Assembly (NCBI GenBank): GCA_008933995.1
Contig: WARS01003070.1
Span: 298,775 to 362,774 of the forward strand
Reading direction: 5' to 3'
Source: Datnioides undecimradiatus
Lineage: Eukaryota; Chordata; Actinopteri; Lobotiformes; Datnioididae
DNA length: 64,000 nucleotides
This document shows, piece by piece, positions 55,612 to 64,000 of the stretch. Both the position numbers and the translations under genes were made by a program. The notes beneath the pieces are model-generated. The model ran no database searches. It was not told where the DNA came from and saw only the letters and a list, made by a program, of their open reading frames with translations. Every line of letters starts with the position of its first letter. Within the stretch, counting starts at the first letter, position 1.

Positions 55612-57336
55612 AGTACTCTAAAGCAAATCGGTTGGAGGGAATCACAGTTCACAGCACAGCAATGAACAGTGATGTTAGGGAGTTGGAGGAGGAAACAGCG
55701 GGGCTTAGCTCTTCAGCTGGGGGGCGGCGGCAGCGGCGGAAGCCATTTTCTCCCCGACAGCCGTCAGTGTAGATCAAGCCAATCGAGGCCCACCCTGGGA
55801 GGTGGCGGGCCTGCGGGGGACACACCAGCCAATGAGGTATCACTGTGGAGACAAGAGGAAGAAAAAGAGCAACCATTTTAGCTTAAATACTCCATCACCC
55901 TGAAACATAAAACACCTCTGAACCTTTACATTAAATCACAGGCTCACGTGCATCTGACGGAAACCAGCTGGTACAAAACAAAAAAGACTCAAAGACATTT
56001 TCATTAATTAATATGTAACAAATTCAACTTCTGCTTATCTGAAAAATGTGTTGACATTGTGTTTTTACGTTAGAATAAAATATATTGAAATGTGTTGCGT
56101 CTCAATCTCTGATATCATTTAGCTCCAGATTAAACTGCTGGTGTCTTGTTTTCTTCACAACAAACAGTTCAAACTGCTATAATATTATAAATACACGCAA
56201 CTCAATTGGCAAAACATCTGGGACTGTGTCGTTCATTATCCTGCTGCTCATTGATCGCACCAGGAACCAATCAAATGTCAGAACTGAGTCACTTTAAATC
56301 AACAACTGCAGCACATTTCTTCAGATTGACAGGATGAAGGTGGAGCTGCACCGTAACCACCATCCGTGGCCAGCAGCCACCTGCAGGACACACCTTTGTT
56401 GATACTGTGTGAACCATCCACAGCCCCCCAAGCAACTACAAACACAGAGGAAGGACAGCTTAGCTGTGGCGGGACCAAGACGGACTGACAGGCAGTGGAC
56501 AAACCGTCAGACTGAGTCTCAGATAAGGTGCAAGCCTTCGCTCAGGATCCGAGCCTGATCAGGTAACAACACCTGGGACAGTTCAGGCGATGGATGTTTC
56601 CTCTGTAACAGGGTGGAACTGCGCTCTGATTGGTCGCAGCAGACAAACACGGAGGCGTCACTTTGGGCTCTTCGTCACCACGTTTCTCAACAAACGAACA
56701 AACTAATGACAGACTCACGGGGAAAAGACTCAGCAGCTGAATCCAGACTGAAGCTGCTGAACTGCATGATGGGAGCTGCTGATTCAGCATCCTGCCTGAC
56801 AACAGCTGACCATGTTTATTTTATTTATATTTTTACTGCTTTTACTCCTTTCGCTGATCGTCCATTGATGTTTATGGATTCATTTCATTTTCCAAACTCT
56901 GAATTTCAGCTTTTCAAACAAGGTCCCGACTCCTGATTGGTCAGTTCGTTTAGAGTTAATTAGTTATGATGAAAGTCAGATCAACAGATTCTGATGCATT
57001 AAAGTCTTTAATGTTTGATTTCATTTTAATTAAAGGCTCTTTGGAACAAACTCAGGCATCATGAAGCCAAAAAGGAAAATACAGAACAAACAAATAAAAA
57101 AAAAAAAGAGGTCCGAAGGTAAAAGGAGGCGAGAGACGAAACAGAGGTTGAGCTACAGGAGGGGGAGGGAGGGGAGGAGGGGGTGGGGTAGCAGCCTGTT
57201 CAGGTTCAGATCGACGAAAGAAGAAAAAAGAGAAAAGCAGTGGAAAATAAAGGTGTGGAGGAGTATCTGATTGGCGGGAGAGGAAAATGATGGAGGGGAG
57301 GGGGTGAGGAGGAGGAGGGAGGAGCGAGGATGAACA

Positions 57337-57400
57337 CACACGCACACACGCACGCACGCACGCGCGCACGCACGCACACACACACACACACACACACACA
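57337..57400. repeat. (CA)n/(CGCA)n alternating purine-pyrimidine run
   Basis: About 60 bp of strictly alternating CACACG, CGCACG and CACACA. Such sequence favours left-handed Z-DNA. Cys/Val/Arg-rich open frames here are repeat-encoded. Confidence 0.9.
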
Positions 57401-57504
57401 GCCTGACGAGTTGTGGTCTGACAGGTAGGAAGGCCAGAACGAAAATAGGAGCAGATCAAATCACACGACTGCTGAGACTGATTCAACAACATGGACTACA
57501 ATGC

Positions 57505-57545
<41 letters not shown>

Positions 57546-57879
57546 TTGGTCTCAGGAGGAAGCAGCAGGTTGTTGACCTGAGCAGCAGCTGGAATGCTGC
57601 TCGTTAAACCTGCTGCTCTGACAAATAAACAATTAATGTGTATTATTATTATTAGCATTATTATCATTAACAACAAAAACAACGACAATAATAATATTAT
57701 TAACGTCACAATTCACAATTCACGACTTTTCATAGATGAGATTACACAGAACCCTGAACACACACACACACACACACAGTGTCCTCACACCTGTTCAAGG
57801 ACACACATGTAACCATTCAGGACCCAAACTGGACCAGATCCAGAGCTCAAATAACAAAAAAGCTGGATCTCTTTAAGGA

Positions 57880-58090
57880 CCCTCAGGACCTCCCCCGAGG
57901 CTCCTGGAACCTCCTGGAACACTTTAATAACATTTTCAGTTACTCCTGGAATTTACTCAAGGCCAGAACAACAATCCATGAAATACCAGGAACCTCTTCA
58001 GGGACCTCAGCAAGTACTCAATTCAGAATCTTGGAGGGCTCCTGGAACACCTCCAGGACTCCTGGAAATTACCCAGGAACTACTTCAAAA
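57880..58090. repeat. Degenerate CTCCTGGAA-rich array
   Basis: The motif ctcctggaa and variants (cctcctggaac, actcctggaaa, tactcctggaat, aggacct) recur about ten times over 210 bp with irregular spacing. It is a probable decayed minisatellite. Confidence 0.6.
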
Positions 58091-59998
58091 CCTCTTCAAG
58101 GACCAGATGAGTCGGTTTCATCTGTGTGCAGCGCAGATATGTTAGCCTAGCTTAGCACAAACACTGGGAGCAGGGGGAAACTGTTAGCCTAGCTCCCAGG
58201 TGTGTCTGATTTACCTGTGAGCCTACGAGCCAATTAGCAGAGACCTTCAGAAGGAAAACTCCAAAACGTGATTTTAATTAACTCTCAAACTCATAAAAAC
58301 TTTAGTTTGAGTAAAAGTGACAAAGGTCGAGCTCACATTAAGGGTTAATTTAACGGATCAGCTTCACGTGTTCTCTGTGAGTGAACCTGACGCAGCTGCA
58401 GCCTGAACACACACCTGTAATGCTCAACTCGCCAAACTACATTTATTCATGATAAACCTCTGAATTTATTATGATCAACAAACAGCTTCCATGCCAACTG
58501 CTGCTAAAACGTCTCTGCCAACAATAACCTAAGATGAGTTAACAGATTATTGATTATTGACCCGTGATTCTATGCATTAATACTGATCAGCAGTCTTGAC
58601 TGCAGGGGTGGAAACCTGTTGGTGTCAGTTTGGTCATGAAGCTGCTCGATCATCTCTGATCTGCAGTCAGGGACGCGTTTTATTGAATGATTGATCAGAT
58701 CCCTTATTTCCCTCCTGCGGATCAATGATCACACTGGCACGTGCGCAAGTAAAACTCATTCCAGGTTTGAATCAGGCCTGAGCAGCAGCAGCCAATCAAC
58801 GTCCTCAGTGTTTTTCCTTCAGCTCTTCTTTTCTTCCTCCGAGCTTCAAGCTCTGATCATGTAAACAAAACGAGCACAGGGCACCGAGCACCGGGCAGAT
58901 CACTGCTGCCCTGTATGCAAGCACCAGTCGGTGCATTTCACGGTCTGTGGTCCTCCCGGTGTCTCCACAGTTTCCCGGTGCAGGAGTAACCGGCTCCGTT
59001 ATTTTGATCGCAGCCGCCGTTAAAACCACACATTTAACCGAACATCAGCGCTGTGCGTCTCTGCAGAGACCTGAGCCCGGAACCCTTAGCACGGCTCCCT
59101 GACCTTGGCCTGTCTCCTCTCGGGCGGTTCAGCCCCGGTTTGAGTTTGTCGGGACAAAGCGGAGCGTCTCTTCACCGACACACGGCCGACATTTCCTGCG
59201 GCCGACTCCCCGATTCCACCGGGGGACAGACAACCGAGCGGCCGGTCGGAGCAGGGGGACACCGTGGGGAGGGTTACCAGGGAAAACCGTGTCGTGTTAA
59301 CGGTGCAAGTCCGACATGATGCCCCCAGCAAAGCGGGGCAACACCTACAGCCATCAGCCCACCCTCACTGAGACCCCTCTACATCTCCATCGGAAAATGG
59401 CTTTCAGCAGCAGAGCCATTTTCCCCCATGCTAACAGGCTAGCATCGCTTTATTAGCCCCGCGCGCACGCACGCACACACACACACACACACACACATCC
59501 TGCTAGCACCGCGGCTACAAGCAAAGGCCAGATGCACATTTAGTTATTAAAAACGAAACAAATGTCTCAGTTTGAGCAGCCTCGGTCATTTTGATTAATA
59601 TTATTTAAATCTGCATGTAAATGAGGTCAAAAACAGACACACACACGGCCGAGCTAGCGCTAGCATTAGCGCCTGGCTAACTAGCAGCCCCCCCCCCCTC
59701 CACGATGATGAAAATGGGGTAAAACGGAAGTTCAAAACAACAAAATGGTAAACAAAAACAACAAAGCGCGCAAACACGAAGCTGCGCGGATTCACAACGC
59801 ACTCATGAGGATTTCAGGCTAAATTCATCGAGGTAGAGATGAAGAGCAGCGGGCACTCAGAGGTTAGCACCCGGCTAGGCTGCAGCTAGCCGTAGCAACC
59901 CCAGGCTAGCCCGGAGCTACACAAAGATCTCGACAAACACACCGCGGCCCCCATGATGGAAAACCTCGTTTTTCAGCTGTTCTCCGCGCCACACTTAC

Positions 59999-60230
59999 CC
60001 CTCAAATGGCCTCCGCGCCCGCAGCTGACCGATGCACGGTGTGGAGGTGCAAACTGTGCAGCTTTCACGGGAAAGGCATGCTTATTCGTTTCCTCCGATT
60101 CAACCACCGACTTTTGGTTCTTGGCTCTTTTCCTCCTACCGCCGCTTCGACAACATACTTCCTGCCGCCGCTGCCGCTGCTCGCCGCGCGGTGCGGGAGC
60201 GCACACTTTCACGCGTCATCATGCGCAGAA
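59999..60230 (-). promoter_or_regulatory. znf646: znf646 promoter and non-coding first exon (predicted)
   Basis: On the minus strand a strong splice donor (TTTGAGGG|GTAAGTGTGG) ends a candidate exon at 59999. The upstream sequence is CpG-rich and contains an ETS-type site (acttcctg on the plus strand at about 60157) and GCC repeats, as usual for housekeeping promoters. The exon start is not fixed; the right limit is an estimate. Confidence 0.5.
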
Positions 60231-60601
60231 TGAAATGAAGTGGCCTGATCTCGGAGCGTTACCGCCAGGTTCGGGCTCTGAGGGACCTCGGCCTCTCTGC
60301 GTCTCTCACGGTTCCTTTGTGTCCATTTGGATGCAGATTAAAGACAAACAGGCGGATGCTGAGCCGCTAGCCGAGCCGAGCCATGCCGCTGCTGGCTGAC
60401 AGCGGGGACGCTCTGATGTCATTTTATCAGCTGTTACCTGCACATAAACGCGGTGTGACGGAACCTGCGGCTTCTCTGCAGAACACGCGGCTCGTGTTGC
60501 GGTTTGACCAGGAGCGCTTGGCTGTCACTCTGCAGCCAATTAACGGTATCGATCAGTCTATTGATCTCTGATTGATGCATCGATTGCCTGGTGTGTTCAG
60601 G

Positions 60602-60638
60602 CTGGAACCACACCTGCGGGTCTCAGGTGTGGTTCCAG
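60602..60638. repeat. Perfect 15-bp inverted repeat (hairpin or cruciform)
   Basis: The left arm ctggaaccacacctg (60602-60616) and right arm caggtgtggttccag (60624-60638) are perfect reverse complements around the 7-base loop cgggtct. Each arm carries a RUNX-type AACCACA and an E-box-like CACCTG. Confidence 0.9.
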
Positions 60639-61532
60639 GTGTGCGCGCAGTTTGTTTGTTCAGTTTGGTTCTTTGTTGTTGTTTTGGTTGTTTGTGTCCG
60701 CTGCCTGCTCCTCACAGGAAACTCGGACACAGTGTAAACACACTCATGTCAATAACTGATGAATGAACGAATAAACACAACATATCTTTAATAAAGACAA
60801 TAACAGCATCACGTGACCTCTGAGGATACTCAGCGTGTCTTCATCGCCTGACGCTGTGATAAAACCACGCAACATCATCTGGAAGCAATAAATTCATCGA
60901 TCTGATCTCAAAGATGCAACAATATCAAACAACAACAAAACAGACACATCAGCTTCTTTACTGGTGCTAAAGAAACAGTCCAGGTTTCACTATTATTAAT
61001 ATTATTATTATTATTAGTAGTAGTAGTAGTAGTAGTAGTAGTATTATCCTGCTCATGTTGGATCGAAACAAGTCAGAAGTTCATTTTGACACAATTAAAA
61101 ACCAAACAGCTGATCACCTGCTGCTTTATGATAACATATAGAATATGTATCATCTGAAATCATGCGGAAATGATCAGAACACTGAGTCAATGTGTCAAAT
61201 ATTAGTTAATATCTAATAATAAAGAGTAAATATTTGAATATTACGAGTTAATATTTTATAATAATGAGAAATGTCTGAATATTTTGCCCCTGACATCACA
61301 GACACCTGCTTGCTCACGTCCTGTCGTTGCCATGGAAACGATGCAGGTTTTGATGGTTCCCTGTTGGTCGGACTCTCTGTGGTCGACACGACACCTGTGT
61401 GTTGCTGTGACGTCCTGAGGACGCGGCGTGCTCAGCCTCAGCTCTGTGAGGTCAGAGGTGACGGCTTTTGAGCTAAACTCCGGTCCAGCAGGCGGCGGTG
61501 AAACGACTCTGAGTAGGTTCCGTCAAACACCG

Positions 61533-61595
61533 AGAAGAAGAAGAAGAAGAAGAAGAAGAAGAAGAAGAACAACAACAAGAAGAAGAACAAGAAGC
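61533..61595 (+). repeat. (GAA)n with interspersed AAC, upstream of thoc6
   Basis: About twelve GAA units followed by acaacaac and more gaagaa, ending about 70 bp before the thoc6 start codon at 61662, so probably in its promoter or 5' untranslated region. Confidence 0.88.
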
Positions 61596-61661
61596 GTTTC
61601 CCTCCTCTTCTCTGCGGGTTTTTGTTTCTCGGTGCAGACTCTGGACTCCAGTCGCAGCAGG

Positions 61662-61676
61662 ATGGGTCCTGTAGAG
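61662..61676 (+). CDS. thoc6: thoc6 coding exon 1 (5 codons)
   Basis: ATGGGTCCTGTAGAG|gtgaaa encodes MGPVE. It is the nearest upstream in-phase ATG with a donor. It is short, so a different or additional first exon cannot be excluded. Confidence 0.65.
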
Positions 61677-63991
61677 GTGAAACTTTCTCTTCTGTATTGA
61701 ACTTCATTTAAAAATCCGTGTTTTTAAGCTGAACGGTGCTCCGAGCTTTTGTGTTGAGCTCTGCGCTGAAATGTGGTCACTTCAGTCTGCAGCTCGTATA
61801 TTTCACTCAAAGTTTAATAAACACCCTGCTCAAGTTGATGAGCATTGATTGGAGGGTTAATTAACATCCTTTTTGCTGCTCGTGCGCACCGTCGTTGGAA
61901 GAACCGCTTCAACGCAAACTCCGTTTAAAAATCTGCTAAAATTTCAGTTTTCTTGCTTTTTAATGGCAAAACTCAAAGTTTAATGGGTTTAAATCATTTG
62001 TAGTATTAAATATGATCTCCTGGTTAATTCGGCTCGTGATTGAATTAGTTGTCACACCACGTTAGTGATAAAGCTGTTAAATGAACATAAAATCCTCAAT
62101 CAATAGTTGTTAACTTTGATCACGAGCCAAAGATAAAGCACATTTATAACTATTTTGCGCGGACAGAAACTTTCAGGGCTCTGGTTTGTTTGATGAGTTC
62201 AGTTTTTCTCTTTAAAGTAAACACTTGGTTCACGTTTTGTGTTTGAAGTTTAAAATCAGACTTTAATGATTTTCAGTGATCCGGTTATTTGCTCAGTCAA
62301 TAAAACAAATCACTAAAATCAAAGGAGCTTCTCTCTGTGCAGCCGTTTTATTTCTGACCTCAGGACACCAAAGAAAATGTAAATTAAACCATGAAACTGA
62401 CTGAAGGGGTCGCGTCTCTGCAGCTGCTCCACATGTCGGTCTTCTCTCAGAGTTTCTCTCCCTGCGGTCGGTTTCTGGCGGCTGGAAACAACTACGGCGA
62501 GATCGCACTGTTCAGGTGAGCGCAGACACACCTGAGAGCCCATCGATCAGCGCGGCGATGTCTCATTGCTTCCTGTTGTTGATCTGCAGCCTGTCTGCCG
62601 CTCTGAGTCCGGACGCCATGGCGCTGAGTCACAAACCCGTGCTGACGTTCACAGGTGAGTGGAAACCTGCCGCCCGCTGGTCCGGACGCCACCGCTCATT
62701 CACTGACTTTGCTTCTCGTGTCCTTCAGCTCACGAAGGTCCAGTCTTCTCGCTGCTGTCCACTGATTGTCACCTGCTGAGCGCGGGGAACGGGGAGATCA
62801 GCGCCTGGACCTGGAACGAGCTCATCAAGAAGGTTTGACCCAGTGACACGGACTGAAGTGTCCGGGATCTGAGTCCTGTCTGACTTCTCGCATCTTGTCT
62901 CCTCAGAGCGTCAAACCCGTTTGGACAAAGAGACCCAACTACAAGTGAGAGACGCTCACAATGCTGCTGTGCTGTCTCACTGTCCTCTCAGCCTCCTCTC
63001 ACTCAGCTCTGCCGTCTGTCCTCAGGTCCAGTCTGGAGATCCCAGAGATCAACGCGATGATCATCAACCCCAGAGTGAGTCCACACAACATCTGATCCAC
63101 CTTAACCTGATCAGCTGTGAGCAGGAACCAGCTAGCGTCCGTTTGGAGCAACAGCTAGCAACTTCAGCGTGTCCTAATCAGACAGAGGCGGTCTGTGAGA
63201 GCTGAGCTGTGTGTTGTGTGACGTGTTGCTGCCACAGGTCAGAGATGTGCAGCTATGAACCGTTTGGGTTCTGATCTTTTGGAGACGCTGAGCTACGGTT
63301 TCTGTCCTCCACAGCAACAAACTCTGCACAGCTCCTCTCCCAACGCTCACTCACGTCTCCACAGATGTCTTCCTGCAGCACAGCAGCTCTCACAGCTGAG
63401 ACACACACAGACTCTGGTGCATCATGTGGACAACCATCAGAGACACAAACACACACTGTCAGTGGACGCACACTGAGTAGGGGCAGCTGTTTCATAGTGG
63501 AGATGTTTGTGAGGCATTCAGGAACAGTCGGCCTCCACATGTCTTCTGATCACTGCTCTCTGTCTCTGCGTCTCAGGACAACAGTCTCGTGGTTGGCGGA
63601 GGCGACAACAATGTCCACATCCTGGACCTTGAACACGGCGTCTTCAAGGTCAGTCAGAGTGTCTCGCTGCTCCTGGAAAATCCTGGATTTCCAGGGTGCA
63701 CTGATTGCTGCTGAAGCTGGACTGTGTGTGACTGTTGTTGTTGTCGGCTTCAGTCGGTGCTGCAGGGCCACACCGACTACGTCCACTGTGTGAGCGTGAG
63801 AGAGAGGGAGGCCGAGGTCCTGTCGGGGGGGGAGGATGGAGCGGTGAGAATCTGGGGTGAGTGACGGCAGCCATGTTGCTCTGTGTCTGCAGGCTGTAGA
63901 CAGGAAGTGACATGTTGTAATAACGATGGTTTCCTGTTCAGACAGCAGGACAGGTCAGTCTGTCCACTGCATCGAGGTTTACAAGTACGAG
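61662..63991 (+). CDS. thoc6: THO complex subunit 6 (5' part of gene, runs off the window)
   Basis: THOC6 is a WD40 beta-propeller subunit of the nuclear THO/TREX complex that couples transcription to mRNA export. Nine coding exons are visible: 61662-61676, 62424-62515, 62590-62654, 62729-62832, 62907-62944, 63026-63074, 63577-63648, 63754-63856 and 63942-63991. All are GT-AG, and phases join to 196 codons without a stop. Matching segments are [70 protein letters not shown] and [14 protein letters not shown], which follow the human protein in order. The N-terminus (MGPVE then LLHMSV) is shorter than in mammals. The remaining roughly 130-140 residues lie beyond 64000. Confidence 0.93.
62424..62515 (+). 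CDS. thoc6: thoc6 coding exon 2
   Basis: Acceptor gtctctgcag|CTGCTCCAC, donor TTCAG|gtgagc. It encodes [20 protein letters not shown] and then [10 protein letters not shown], the first propeller strands. Confidence 0.92.
62590..62654 (+). CDS. thoc6: thoc6 coding exon 3
   Basis: It encodes (S)[21 protein letters not shown]. Enters in phase 2 and leaves in phase 1 (ACAG|gtgagt). Confidence 0.92.
62729..62832 (+). CDS. thoc6: thoc6 coding exon 4
   Basis: It encodes [20 protein letters not shown] then [14 protein letters not shown]. Acceptor gtccttcag, donor AAGAAG|gtttga. Confidence 0.93.
62907..62944 (+). CDS. thoc6: thoc6 coding exon 5
   Basis: A 38-nt exon encoding [12 protein letters not shown] and two bases of the next Lys codon. 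It is flanked by introns of 74 and 81 bp. Confidence 0.9.
63026..63074 (+). CDS. thoc6: thoc6 coding exon 6
   Basis: It encodes (K)[16 protein letters not shown]; human THOC6 has SLEVPEINALLLVP at this point. Donor CCCAGA|gtgagt. Confidence 0.92.
63577..63648 (+). CDS. thoc6: thoc6 coding exon 7
   Basis: It encodes [20 protein letters not shown] then GVFK, a complete WD-type blade segment. It follows a 502-bp intron in which no other exon was seen. Confidence 0.93.
63754..63856 (+). CDS. thoc6: thoc6 coding exon 8
   Basis: It encodes [20 protein letters not shown] then [14 protein letters not shown], with the GH and (D)AVRIW signatures of a WD40 repeat. Confidence 0.94.
63942..63991 (+). 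CDS. thoc6: thoc6 coding exon 9 (last in window)
   Basis: It encodes (D)[16 protein letters not shown], and the donor GAG|gtgaga lies 9 bases before the window end. The coding sequence continues outside. Confidence 0.92.
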
Positions 63992-64000
63992 GTGAGAAAA

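Larger units (their letters stand above)
55618..59998 (-). other. znf646: znf646 first (5' untranslated) intron
   Basis: The proposed intron runs from the donor at 59998 to the acceptor at 55618. It contains a CA/CGCA run at 57337-57400, an AAT run at about 57508-57545, GA-rich stretches at about 57070-57330, an Alu-like-free but repeat-like CTCCTGGAA stretch at about 57880-58090, and a CpG-rich part from about 58860 to 59998. An 11-bp inverted repeat of ggaaaatggct lies at 59392-59424. No exon was recognised, though an alternative promoter in the CpG-rich part is possible. Confidence 0.5.
60231..61661. other. znf646-thoc6 intergenic interval and thoc6 5' region
   Basis: It holds a perfect 15-bp inverted repeat at 60602-60638, an ATT/GTA repeat at about 61000-61045, and a GAA-rich repeat at about 61533-61595 about 70 bp before the thoc6 start codon. 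A short plus-strand open frame at 60383-60571 (62 codons, starts MPLLADSGDA) has no recognisable relative and is not called. Confidence 0.55.

Noticed and set aside
60383..60571. 62-codon plus-strand frame starting MPLLADSGDA
   Set aside because: No recognisable family, no supporting splice sites and a CpG-rich location where such frames are common.

Overview
The window is nuclear DNA of a ray-finned fish, probably a percomorph teleost. It is intron-rich and full of (CA)n microsatellites and CT- or GA-rich tracts. It also holds degenerate non-LTR retrotransposons of the CR1/L2 type with a CAATT tail and short DNA transposon relics (hAT-like, Tigger/pogo-like). All protein-coding content comes from three vertebrate genes; most of the other open frames are repeat-encoded or antisense shadows.

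Layout. (1) 1-41.4 kb, plus strand: a complete stx1b gene (syntaxin-1B, 288 aa) in ten coding exons. A 10-codon first exon is followed by a 22.4 kb first intron that carries minisatellites, two LINE relics and other repeats. Exons 2-10 lie between 22.84 and 32.86 kb, and a long 3' untranslated region probably follows. Intron 2 contains a 909 bp non-autonomous hAT element with a transposase fragment. (2) 44-60.2 kb, minus strand: a large C2H2 zinc-finger gene, best matched to znf646. Three coding exons join in phase to 1518 aa with about 32 fingers, and a probable non-coding first exon lies near 60.0-60.2 kb. An additional exon-like copy of its last four fingers lies 5 kb downstream, near 44.1-44.5 kb, in a splice phase that does not fit the gene. 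(3) 61.66 kb to the window end, plus strand: the first nine coding exons (196 codons) of thoc6, the WD40 subunit of the THO/TREX mRNA-export complex; the gene continues beyond the window.

znf646 and thoc6 are divergently transcribed from a CpG-rich interval of about 1.5 kb. The stx1b-znf646 neighbourhood matches the human 16p11.2 arrangement (STX1B near ZNF646/ZNF668), which supports the znf646 name. The three genes have unrelated functions: synaptic vesicle fusion, a poorly characterised DNA-binding factor, and mRNA export.

No new multi-gene system was found. The most notable unexplained items are the out-of-phase terminal-exon copy of znf646, a dispersed short motif family (ACTTCCTG plus CTTCAMAATAAAAG) that twice forms long hairpins, a perfect 15-bp inverted repeat in the znf646/thoc6 interval, and TG/TCTG microsatellites abutting stx1b splice acceptors.
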